Shown here one piece after another: positions 1 to 11,200 of a stretch of DNA of 64,000 bases. The stretch's first letter is position 1; the number at the start of each line of letters is the position of its first letter. The notes beneath the pieces were generated by a model. That model saw nothing but the letters and a program-made list of their open reading frames with translations. It was not told where the DNA came from and searched no databases. The stretch is taken from positions 1,859,567 to 1,923,566 of the forward strand of contig NC_134511.1 in assembly GCF_027942865.1 (NCBI RefSeq), written 5' to 3'. Made by a program: the position numbers and the translations under genes. Origin of the DNA: Odontesthes bonariensis. Its lineage: Eukaryota > Chordata > Actinopteri > Atheriniformes > Atherinopsidae.

Positions 1-64
1 CCCCATCAGGTCCGACTCATGTGGGAATGCAAACTGAAACAGTTCCTCTGGAGAAGGAAGGATA

Positions 65-222
65 TTAGAACGGAATTCCAGGAAGCTTCTTCAGCTTAAT
101 GCCACACCGGCTCACGGTCCGGTTGAAACCAATCAGCTGGAAAACTTTTTGGTTTGGCTCACGCTGCACAGCCTCCTCACATACACCGGAGAGCAGAGCC
201 TGGAACCGGTCCTGTGGGCTCG
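65..222 (-). CDS. Unidentified terminal exon (partial gene)
   Basis: On the minus strand an open frame of about 50 codons follows an AG acceptor near 223-224 and ends in TAA at 65-67. The translation is mixed in composition with no repeats (it contains CEEAVQREPNQKVFQLIGFN and ends KLPGIPF), which looks like real protein. A second possible acceptor lies inside it, at the CCCACAG near 215. I do not recognise the family. It would be the last exon of a gene transcribed in the same direction as adam9 and lying past its 3' end, with the 3' UTR running off the window. The polypyrimidine tract is weak and the earlier exons were not found, so this is tentative. Confidence 0.35.
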
Positions 223-248
223 CTAACCCAAGCAGAAGGGTTACAGAC

Positions 249-330
249 ATGGTAATGGGTCCCATGGTAACGGGTTCCATGGTAACGTGTCCCATGGTAA
301 CGGGTTCCATGGTAACGGGTTCCATGGGCG
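249..330. repeat. 15-bp tandem repeat (CATGGTAACGGGTTC)
   Basis: About five copies of a 15-bp unit with a few substitutions lie immediately beside the putative acceptor of the exon at 65-222. Nothing suggests a function. Confidence 0.85.
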
Positions 331-360
331 CTTTGGTGGTAGTGGAAACACTGAGATAAG

Positions 361-789
361 CGACCCGTACCGGACTGAACCGACCCGTACCGACCCGTAC
401 CGGACTGAACCGATCCGTGCCGGACTGAACCGACCCGTACCGGACTGAACCGACCCGTACCGGACTGAAACAACCCGTACCGACCCGTACCAGACTGAAC
501 CAACCCGTACCGGACTGAACCGACCTGTACCGGACTGAACCGACCCGCACCGGACTGAACCGACCCGTACTGGACTGAACCGACCTGTACCGGACTGAAC
601 CGACCCGTACCGGACTGAACCGACCCGTACCGGACTGAACCGACCCGTACCGGACTGAAACGACCCGTACCGACCCGTACCAGACTGAACCAACCCGTAC
701 CGGATTGAACCAACCCGTACTGGACTGAACCGACCTGTACCGGACTGAACCGACCCCTACCGGACTGAACCGACCCGTACCGGACTGCA
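361..789. repeat. 20-bp minisatellite (CGACCCGTACCGGACTGAAC)
   Basis: About 21 imperfect copies of a 20-bp unit that contains GTAC palindromes. The unit lacks minus-strand stops in several frames, which generates long spurious reading frames. Flanking sequence at 790-1134 has no convincing coding or RNA signal. Confidence 0.92.
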
Positions 790-1134
790 TAGTGGAAACG
801 GGGCTTTAGTTCCTCCACAGGAACTTCATTCAGGACCAAACACGGGTTCAAATGGCACAAAGTCAGCCCAGAGAGAAGATTCCTCGTGTTTCCGTGGGAA
901 AGAAACACCCCAAAGAGCAAGTTAAGCAGGAAGTAAAGCAGGAAGAAGGTGGCGTTCTCCTCACGGAGCGCAGTGCAGATCCAGCTTCCTCGCAGTGCGG
1001 CTCTTCTGGTAAAAATCCCTGGTTTGAACGCTGCTGAGAGTCCGAGCCGATCCCAGAGCTGAGAGACTTCCTGTTGCATCTGAGACCCAGAGAAGCTCTG
1101 CACTTCGGTGCTGTTGCATGCTGGGATTTTACAG

Positions 1135-1293
1135 TTCTGGGAGAAGATGGAGAGCCGGGTGGAGCGGACCAAACGCACCCCCACCCAGCTGCCGGGGGGG
1201 CGTTACATTCCTATGACAGTGCTGAGCAGGGCGGGGGTGCAGCCAGGCGGCACCAGTGCTTTCATTCAGGGACACAAAGACGGAAAGATTGAG
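1135..1293 (+). CDS. Unidentified internal or first coding exon (plus strand)
   Basis: A 159-nt (53-codon) open stretch has a good acceptor (TTTTACAG ending at 1134) and a good donor (GAG then GTGAGC at 1294), phase 0 at both ends. An in-frame ATG at 1147 would allow it to be a first coding exon. The peptide contains RVERTKRTPTQLPGGRYIPM and ends in HKDGKIE. It is basic and non-repetitive, and I do not recognise it. It would run toward adam9, so the two genes would be convergent. No partner exon was identified on either side. It could be a chance open frame in GC-rich DNA. Confidence 0.35.
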
Positions 1294-2057
1294 GTGAGCA
1301 GGTGCAAGCCCCGCCCCCTGTGAGAGTCAACCAGCCAATCAGAGCCAGGCTGACAGCATATCCTATGACTCCTCCATGTTCCTCTGCGTTTCAAACCGCT
1401 CATCTTTAAACAGGAAGTTGGATCAACCAATCAGGAGCCGGCTGCATATTTATATTCTGGGAAACCACAAGACTAGACTAACTTCAAAATATTCTGATTT
1501 ATCTCAAACTGGTCTTTAACTCCTTAGTTCATTTGGTCTGAAACAAGAGGCTCCTGTCTCTTTAAGAAACCCCCGTCCTCTGATTGGTCAGCGTTTGGAA
1601 GCCTGACAGCTCGTGAGCTGAGTTACAGAACAGGCTTCAAAGTTCAAGCTTTTAAAAAGCTGCTTCACAGGAAAAATTTGGAGTAAATTTGGAGAATTGT
1701 ACCTTTGTTTTTCTGTCGCAAAATCCAAGAAAAAAATCCCGATGCTAGTTTGTAGATCGGTTCTCATCTCGTCTCTTCTTTTAGAGACTAAACGTGACCG
1801 ATACTCACCAACCATGTTTATCCGACAGGCTTCCAGAAGTTAGCCACTCAGAAGAAAGTGGGCTTTCAGGGAGGGGGGGGGGGCTTAAAGGAACAGGAGC
1901 GGCTTTTTTTCAGACAGGATTAACTCAAGACTCGATACTTTTGGGTATTCATAGCTTACGAAGCAAATTTACTCGAGTAGAATCCCAACGTAAATATACA
2001 AAGTAAAGCAGAACATGAGTAGATTAAACTCTTTTCTTTCCCTAGCATCTTTTCAGA
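1294..2057. other. No gene recognised
   Basis: AT-rich to average sequence with stops in all frames over most of its length. It includes a G-run near 1871-1882. It lies between the plus-strand exon and the proposed adam9 poly(A) signal. Confidence 0.5.
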
Positions 2058-2063
2058 TTTATT
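2058..2063 (-). terminator. Candidate adam9 poly(A) signal
   Basis: The plus strand reads TTTATT, giving AATAAA on the minus strand about 317 nt past the adam9 stop. It is the first canonical hexamer I noticed downstream. Only transcript 3' ends would confirm it. Confidence 0.4.
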
Positions 2064-2379
2064 ATCATTATTGTTATTATCTGCTCATGATTGCTCTGCT
2101 CAGAGTTTGTAAAAATGTTTGTTAGCTGAAGTTTTTAGTAGGTGACGGGCGGGTTAATTATAACTCTGATCTGATTGGCTGGTTTGGTTACAGGTGAGGT
2201 CACCTGACAGAGTTCAGTTTTAGTCTCCAGACTGAAACTTTTGAGAAAGAAAGCAGTTCAGTTCTGCTGTGTTCCTGTTTGTCCTCTGAGTCCAGATCCA
2301 CTGAGTAAAAGAGGAAGAGGAACAGAGGATGAGGAGGAGGATGAGTCACCCAGGTGTTGTGTGGAAGCCCCCTGATTGG

Positions 2380-5201
2380 TTAAACAGGCGGAGGAGGGGC
2401 GGGTCTTTGAGGCACCAGAGGCTGTGATGCAGGAGAAGGTTTCGGTTTCCTGAGGAAGACAGAAAAGTGTTTGTTCTTTAGAGTTCAGTAAACGCTGTGT
2501 CAGCTGTTTTTAAAGTGTGTTAATGTTCTTACAGAGGAGGAGGAGGCGGCCTGGCAGCGAAGGAGGGCGCCGTCCTGCTGGTCTCCACCACCTGAAAACA
2601 CAGAAATGGGTCAGATTTATTCACTCGTTTCAGTGAAATCAAACATGACTCAGAGACTGAAACCATTTCCAAACCAGAGTTTTTGAGTGTTTACCTCCTG
2701 TGGCGGCAGCAGCTGAGCGTGACGCTTCACATGTGGAGAGAACACAGCCTGTCAGTTCATTTCAATGGTTCCAACTGAAAACACCAACCTACTGAGTCAG
2801 TCTCCACTTAATCAGCTAATCAATCAGAGCATCAGTATCAGATTCCCCGTGGAGCCGATTGAACGAGGACAGCTGGGTACTGATCTGTTACCCAATTAAC
2901 TGATCTGCAGATCAGATCATTTATGATCAGCTGATTAGTTCAGAGGCTGTTAATCAATAAATAAACTAAAGATGGATCTAGTTATGGGATCATTAAAAAG
3001 ACTAAAGCTAATCTACAGAGGAGCTAACTGGGAGAGCTGCATCAGCAGGATCACAGGTTTACATCAACACTTTGTTTTCCGTTTGTCTGACCCCGTCTTA
3101 ACAGCACCGTGTTCCCTGCAGGTGCTGCAGGAGTTATCAAACTCATCTGAAAACCGCTGGATTTACTGGATTCATACATTTAATGTAGACAACATTCTTA
3201 AATTATAAAGATATGTTTGAATCGTGACAACGTTCTTGAACTGGGAGAACCGTTTTGAACTGGGAGAACCTTCTTGAACTGGGAGAACCTTCTAGATCTG
3301 GGTGAACCTTCTTGATCTGGGTGAACCTTCTTGATCTGGGAGAACCGTCTTGATCTGGGTGAACCTTCTTGATCTGGGTGAACCTTCTTGATCTGGGTGA
3401 ACCTTCTTGATCTGGGAGAACCGTCTTGATCTGGGTGAACCTTCTTGATCTGGGTGAACCTTCTTGATCTGGGTGAACCTTCTTGATCTGGGTGAACCTT
3501 CTTGATCTGGGAGAACCTTCTTGATCTGGGTGAACCTTCTTGATCTGGGTGAACCTTCTTGATCTGGGTGAACCGTCTTGATCTGGGATAACCGTCTCGA
3601 TCTGGGTGAACCTTCTTGATCTGGGTGAACCTTCTTGATCTGGGTGAACCGTCTTGATCTGGGATAACCGTCTCGATCTGGGTGAACCTTCTTGATCTGG
3701 GTGAACCTTCTTGATCTGGGTGAACCTTGTTGATCTGGGTGAATCTTCTTGATCTGGGTGAACCTTGTTGATCTGGGTGAATCTTCTTGATCTGGGTGAA
3801 CCTTGTTGATCTGGGTGAATCTTCTTGATCTGGGTGAACCTTGTTGATCTGGATGAACCTTGTTGATCTGGGCGAACCTTGTTGATCTGGGTGAACCTTC
3901 TTGATCTGGGTGAACCTTCTTGATCTGGGTGAACCTTCTTGATCTGGGTGAACCTTCTTGATCTGGGTGAACCATTTGATGTGGGTGAACCTTCTTGAAC
4001 TGGGAGAACCCTCTTGAACTGGGAGAACCGTCTTGAACTGGGTGAACCTTCTTGATGTGGGTGAACCTTCTTGATGTGGGTGAACCGTCTTGAACTGGGA
4101 GAACCTTCTTGATCTGGGTGAACCTTCTTGATCTGGGAGAACCTTCTTGATCTGGGTGAACCTTCTTGATCTGGGTGAACCTTCTTGATCTGGGTGAACC
4201 TTCTTGAACTGGGTGAACCTTCTTGATCTGGGTGAACCTTCTTGATGTGGGTGAACCTTCTTGAACTGGGAGAACCGTCTTGATGTGGGTGAACCTTCTT
4301 GATGTGGGTGAACCTTCTTGAACTGGGAGAACCGTCTTGAATTTGGGGGACACGGTTGATTGATCTTCCAGCTGCAGAATTTCATCAGACTTTGTACTTA
4401 TGTTCTGAGCAGCACCACCATCACCAGAATCAGAACTTTGTCCCCAGTTGAAGCCAGACATGTGAAAAACGAACGACTCATTGATTTGGTGAGAAACTAC
4501 TCAGGTTCTGGAGATTCAGGACAATAACAAGATTAAAACCTTTTTCAGAGGTAATGAAAGCTTCATTTTCTGGAGTCACGACTGGGTTCAGGTACAGTAA
4601 AACAGCCGAATCGTGGAGTTTACTGGTTGGTGTGTGGAACCCAGGAAGGAAAAGTGCATTTTTTAATCCTAAAACACAGGCAGGAGGCAGTAAACTCACC
4701 CCGTCGCTGACGATGCCTCGGCCAACGGCTGGAGGCTGCGCTTTAGGAGGCGGTTCTCTGCTGGGATTGGCTGAAGCTGCGCCGTCAGCCCTGAAGACAA
4801 CAACAACACGTCTGAGATGCAGCGCAGGAACAAAATGGAGGAGAAACAGCTCTAACAGCTCTCTGCTCAGCTTTAAGACTATCCGGGCAGACAGAGACCG
4901 CAGACAGAGCGCTAACAGGAAAGGAGGAGAACGTTTGTGAGTTCGATAAGATGTTCCATTTCAGTGAAAGGGGGCGGGGCCACACACAGTGATGGAGGTG
5001 CTGTTATGAAGGTGTGTTTGCGTTGCATCGTGTTTGGGCGTGTTCACACTCACTGGTATCCCTGCGACCTCTTCCTGCGGCTCACCCCGAGACGGCGCAG
5101 CAGCTCGTTCCTGCGCAGGAAGACGAACGCGCCCAGAGCGAGCAGAGGAAGAACCAGGAAGAAGAACACGAGCAGGCCGTCCCTGAGAGACGTGTCCTTA
5201 T
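2380..5201 (-). CDS. adam9: adam9 exons 20-24: transmembrane segment and proline-rich tail
   Basis: Residues 687-707 ([20 protein letters not shown]) form the single membrane span, followed by basic LRRNELLRR. The cytoplasmic tail runs to residue 810 and ends RPAPPPPV. It carries SH3-ligand-like stretches ([21 protein letters not shown]), as expected for ADAM9. Exon 20 passes over a tempting internal GTGAGC and ends at CCA|GTGAGT; this longer form keeps the frame and encodes RRKRSQGY. Exon 22 is only 30 nt ([10 protein letters not shown]) and is inferred from similarity to the human tail. Confidence 0.82.
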
Positions 5202-8200
5202 CTGAGGACGACAGGCAGAGTCATCAACACGAACTGGGCTCCATGGGCCCCAGGTGCGACTCCGAGGGTCTCAGGTGCGACTCAGAGGGCCCCAGGTGCA
5301 ACTCAGAGGGCCCCAGGTGCGACTCCGAGGGCCCCAGGTGCGACTCCGAGGGCCTCAGGTGCGACTCTGAGGTGACGTACCATTCCAGGTGGGTCCGCTG
5401 TCCACGCTGCCTCCGTAACCCGAGAGCTGGCAGAAAGGCGGCGCCCAGCCGTCCTGACAGTGGCAGTTCTTGTTACTGTTGCACACCTGGGGGGGACAGA
5501 CGGGTCAGTCGGGGGGTCATGTGACACACCTGACAGACAGGAGGCGGTTCTTACCCCGTGTCCGTGGCACTTCTTCTCCACGTCGCAGTCGTAGCTCAGG
5601 ACGTCGGCGCTGCGACACTCAAAGTTCATGCACACCTGAACACAACAGAAGAAGTCAGACTCCAAAATCAGGCCCCGCCCCCGCCCCCCCCCGCCCCCCC
5701 GCCCTCCTCCTCACCTTGTCCTCGCCACACTTCGTCCCTTCGTTCACCATCCCCGGGTCGGGGACGTCTGAGCCCAGCATGAAGTCCACGCCGTAACATT
5801 TGGCACCGCCGATCGGCGTGATGATGGTGGACGGCTCGATGCCGAAGACGGTCACCGACTGAACGTTGGAGCACTGCAGCTTCCCACACAGGGCGTTTCT
5901 ATGGAGACAGCCGCCATTCGTCAGCAGGTTCACGGACTAAAGTCACCTCGACGGCGTGAAACTTCAGAGGATTGTTAAATACTTAACAAACCGACTCAGA
6001 TTGTTCAGAAATATCATGAACAATAACAAGAATCATTTATAGAGAAGGAAGTGACAACAGGAAGAAGTGCTCAGGGAGCGCTGCAGCACCCCCTGCTGGC
6101 ACAGAGCTGCAACTGCAGCCACAGCAGGCCAACGTTTGCTCTTGAACGCACCACCATCTGAAGGAAAGCAGAACTCTGCAGTTACCTGCTCTCACATTTC
6201 TTGTGGCCATAGTTCTGATAGCCGCAGTTGCCGAAGCGATCTCCTTTACTGTTGACGTCTTTGAAACAGATCTCAGGAGCTGCCTTGGCCTCTGAAGAGG
6301 AGATCATGAAGAAAGGGAGCAGACAAAGATGGAGACTGAGAAATTAAATGTTGAAACGGCTTTAATAAAGAAAACTTCACATTTTAACAATGAACAAAGC
6401 TGTTCCAGCTTCTGATCTTTTTCATGTTTTTCTCTCATTTTATCCACTTAAAAACAACAGAAAATCAGTAAAACGTCTTTAATCAGATCCTGATTCTTCA
6501 GTATCTGAGTGGCCAAGCTAACGGCCAAAACACTTCCTGTTAGCTGCATGAGCTAACGGCCAAACGCTTCCTGTTAGCTGCTTGAGCTAACAGCCAAACG
6601 CTTCTTATTAGCTGCATGAGCTAACGGCCAAACACTTCCTGTTAGCTGCCTGAGCTAACGGCCAAACGCTTCCTGTTAGCTGCATGAGCTAACGGCCAAA
6701 CGCTTAGATCTGATGTTAATGTGGGACTTTCAGCCAGTTTTATTCAGGGGGCGGGGCTTACAGGAATGGACTTGGACTATAAAAGCAGGCGGTGGTACAT
6801 ACTGGATCCGAATATGGCCTGACACTGCCCGTCGTGGTGCTGACACTTCCCATTGTAGCAGTAGGCCTGCTGGTTCCGGCACAGCTGCCCGTTCTGAAAC
6901 GCAGACCACAGTCAGGTTCACGTGCAGACACACGGGTGCGCCGCGGGTACGATTCCCCGGGTCTCACCTGGATGAAAACGTCACTCTGGCAGAGGGACGA
7001 GGAGCCGTTGCAGTACTCTGCCAGGTCACACTCGTCTGTGCTGGCCCGACACACCGTTCCTCCGGACAGGTACTGAGCACACAAACAGCAGAAATCAGCT
7101 TTTTGTTCCTCTGAGTCTCTGAGTTTTATCCTGTAACGCAGAGTCAGCGGCGTGCGTTCACCTGACAGTTGTAGCAGCACTCGCCGTACGCACACTGAGC
7201 TCCAGACTTCAGCTTACAGGTCTGGTACTCGCAGCACGGGTCCTCCTCGCACTCCTGAACAGCACAAAGACACATTTCTGCCTCTTTAAAACTGCTCTGG
7301 ACAGAGCAGAAAACCAGCTTCTAACTGAAGCCACAGTTTGATGAAATATACACAAGAAACACATAAAACAAGAGTTTTCTGTGGCGATTCATCAGATTAC
7401 GCCCTATGACACTCACAGGATGTTATCAGAATCATTAAAATATGTTACAAAATCAAAATAAAACCCCACAGTTCCTGTTAGCTGCGTGAGCTAACGGCCA
7501 AACGCTTCCTGTTAGCTGCGTGAGCTAACGGCCAAACGCTTCCTGTTAGCTGCATGAGCTAACGGCCAAACGCTTCCTGTTAGCTGCGTGAGCTAACGGC
7601 CAAACGCTTCCAAATTCAATTAAATTCAATTCAAAAGTACTTAATTTATCCCAGAGGGAAATTAAATGTTGATGTAACTCAATTAAATCAAGGAGTTATT
7701 ATAGATGCTGATGGCTGTGGGCAGGAATGATTTCCTGTAGCGGTCCGTTTTGCATCCAAACTGAAGAAGCCTTTGACTGAAGAGACTCTGTTTTCCGATT
7801 CCTGTTAGCTGCATGAGCTAACGGCCAAACACTTCCTGTTAGCTGCATGAGCTAACGGCCAAACACTTCCCGTTAGCTGCATGAGCTCTCTTTAAAACTG
7901 CTTGACTTTTTAGCTAATTTTAGCTATAATTTTATAGCTAATATTATTTTATAACTAATCATTTTTTAGCTAATATTATTAATATTATTTTTTTTAATAG
8001 CTAATAATAATTAGGAAATTGGCCACGATACGCAGCCCTAAAATTGATCTATAACAGAAGCTGACAGCGACTCAGAGGCATCGAACGTCCTGTTTTTAAA
8101 GCACCACGTGAGCTGCAGCTGCTGCAGTAAAAGCTCGGACCTTCTCTGATCCGCAGTCGCACTCCTCCCCGACGTCAACCAGCCGGTTCCCACAGTAGGG

Positions 8201-11200
8201 GGCGCTGTAGGCCTCGTCGGGCCGGGGCACGTTCAGGAGACACGTCCCTCCCGTCGACAGGATCATCCTCTCAAAGTCGTCGGCGCTGCAGCTGCTGAAG
8301 TTTCTGGATCCTCTGCAGACGGGAGGAAAAAGACGGCGCACGTGAGCCGTGCATGTCGACGTGCTGCACGTGCACGGGGCTACAGGTGGGCGGGGCTTAC
8401 GTGGCTCCGGAGTTCATGATGCAGGCGGGAGCGGGGCATGTGCAGGAGCGCCCGTCGTCGTGGTTCATCCCGAGGTTGTGCCCGAGCTCGTGAGCCACGA
8501 TGGAGGCGAACGACGGGATGTTGTTGTTGGTGAACTGAGAGAAGAAGAGTTCATGAAAGGAATGATGGAGATTCTTCTTCTTCTTTGTTTTTATTTCACA
8601 GTGTTTAAGTGTGTCAGGTACAACAGGTGAGCGGCGTACCGCGTTGATGCCTCCTCCGTGACTTCTGGAGCACACCGTGGAGACGAACGCCATCCCTGCT
8701 GTTCCCCCGAAACTCTTCTTCCTGCAAGGACCCCATCATCAGCATCATTAGCATTAGCATTAGCATTATGACTGTTACTGCATCATTAATATTCTCTGCA
8801 AGCAGCTCACTACAAGTCACAGTTTCAGGGGTGGACACTTAGGGAGTGTTCAATCCCACCCAACAGTTGCATCTCAGACGTCCTGATATATGCTCCCAGG
8901 AACAGGAAGGAGTTTTACACCTCAGACGCCCTGATATATGCTCCCAGGAACAGGAAGAAGGAGTTTTACACCTCAGACGCCCTGATATATGCTCCCAGGA
9001 ACAGGAAGAAGGAGTTTTACACCTCAGACGCCCTGATATATGCTCCCAGGAACAGGAAGAAGGAGTTTTACACCTCAGACGCCCTGATATATGCTCCCAG
9101 GAACAGGAAGAAGGAGTTTTACACCTCAGACGCCCTGATATATGCTCCCAGGAACAGGAAGAAGGAGTTTTACACCTCACACGCCCAGATATATGCTCCC
9201 AGGAACAGGAAGAAGGAGTTTTACACCTCAGACGCCCTGATATATGCTCCCAGGAACAGGAAGAAGGAGTTTTACATCTCAGACGTCCTGATATATGCTC
9301 CCAGGAACAGGAAGAAGGAGTTTTACACCTCAGACGCCCTGATATATGCTCCCAGGAACAGGAAGAAGGAGTTTTACATCTCAGACGTCCTGATATATGC
9401 TCCCAGGAACAGGAAGGAGTTTTACACTTCAGACGTCCTGATATATGCTCCCAGGAACAGGAAGAAGGAGTTTTACACCTCAGACGCCCTGATATATGCT
9501 CCCAGGAACAGGAAGAAGGAGTTTTACACCTCAGACGCCCTGATATATGCTCCCAGGAACAGGAAGAAGGAGTTTTACACCTCAGACGCCCTGATATATG
9601 CTCCCAGGAACAGGAAGAAGGAGTTTTACACCTCAGACGCCCTGATATACGCTCCCAGGAACAGGAAGAAGGAGTTTTACACCTCAGACGCCCTGATATA
9701 CGCTCCCAGGAACAGGAAGAAGGAGTTTTACACCTCAGACGCCCTGATATACGCTCCCAGGAACAGGAAGAAGGAGTTTTACACCTCAGACGCCCTGATA
9801 TACGCTCCCAGGAACAGGAAGAAGGAGTTTTACACCTCAGACGCCCTGATATATGCTCCCAGGAACAGGAAGAAGGAGTTTTACACCTCAGACGCCCTGA
9901 TATATGCTCCCAGGAACAGGAAGAAGGAGTTTTACACCTCAGACGCCCTGATATACGCTCCAAGGAACAGGAAGAAGGAGTTTTACACCTCAGACGCCCT
10001 GATATATGCTCCCAGGAACAGGAAGAAGGAGTTTTACACCTCAGACGCCCTGATATATGCTCCCAGGAACAGGAAGAAGGAGTTTTGTACTCACAGGATG
10101 AGTTGTGCTGAGTCATGGCGGCGGCGGGCCACCAGGTCTTTCTCTCTCCACTGCGTGAAGCGACTCAGAACTTCGCCAGCTCCTCCGTCGGTGCTGATCG
10201 GGTTCTGATGAGTCCAGATCTCCAGACCGACCAGGACCACCCGAACGTTCAGCTGTATGTAGATCTGAACACACACACCGGAAGTTCTTAAGGTTTTCCT
10301 GAAAGTCTGAGTGATAAAATCAGCTGAGAGCAGACGGTTTCCCCTCAGAGTGGAGGATAAACAGTGTTTGTGTTTGTGTGCTCACACTGTCTATGAAGTT
10401 GGCCAGATGAACCATCTCCTCCCGCACTGCGGTCTCATTCCTGTTCATGTGATTATACTGAAGACAGAAATAAAGTAAAGAGTAAAGTTCTCATGTTTTT
10501 CTCTGAGCAGAAATATAAAGTCTGTAAACACTGTAAAACGTCTGTAAACACTGTAAGAGCGCATCTATAAAGCGTCTGTAAACACTGTAAAGCGTCTGTA
10601 AACACTGTAAGAGCGCATCTATAAAGCGTCTGTAAACACTGTAAGAGCGCGTCTATAAAGCGTCTGTAAACACTGTAAAGCGTCTGTAAACACTGTAAGA
10701 GCGCATCTATAAAGCGTCTGTAAACACTGTAAGAGCGCGTCTATAAAGCGTCTGTAAACACTGTAAGAGCGCGTCTATAAAGCGTCTGTAAACACTGTAA
10801 GAGCGCATCTATAAAGCGTCTGTAAACACTGTAAGAGCGCATCTATAAAGCGTCTGTAAACACTGTAAGAGCGCGTCTATAAAGCGTCTGTAAAGACTGT
10901 AAGAGCGCATCTATAAAGCGTCTGTAAACACTGTAAGAGCGCGTCTATAAAGCGTCTGTAAACACTGTAAACACTGTAAGAGCGCATCTATAAAGCGTCT
11001 GTAAACACTGTAAGAGCGCATCTATAAAGCGTCTGTAAACACTGTAAGAGCGCATCTATAAAGCGTCTGTAAACACTGTAAGAGCGCATCTATAAAGCGT
11101 CTGTAAACACTGTAAGAGCGCATCTATAAAGCGTCTCACCCGGTCGTTGTCGACCACCAGCAGCAGCTCCACGTAGTGAGTCTTATGGAGGACGGCTCGC

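Noticed and set aside
852-1037. Plus-strand frame rich in Lys/Glu ahead of the exon at 1135-1293
   Set aside because: Its possible donor leaves a phase that does not join the open frame of 1135-1293, and its composition follows a purine-rich stretch.
177-1184. 335-codon minus-strand frame with a hydrophobic segment
   Set aside because: More than half is the 20-bp minisatellite; the hydrophobic part comes from AGGAAGTAAAGCAGG-type purine-rich DNA and has no splice support.
3198-4461. Minus-strand frames of about 390 codons with [11 protein letters not shown] repeats
   Set aside because: Generated by the 19-bp minisatellite in adam9 intron 21.
5086-5086. Earlier donor in adam9 exon 20 (GGG|GTGAGC)
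   Set aside because: It would read straight into a stop in exon 21; the donor at 5054 preserves frame and the RRKRSQGY tail motif.
6503-7888. CRISPR-like spaced repeats
   Set aside because: Units are contiguous with no unique spacers, in a vertebrate nuclear gene.
8839-10116. Long open frames on both strands (over 420 codons)
   Set aside because: They are produced by a 51-bp (17-codon) tandem unit with no stop on either strand; the sequence is intronic between two adam9 catalytic-domain exons.
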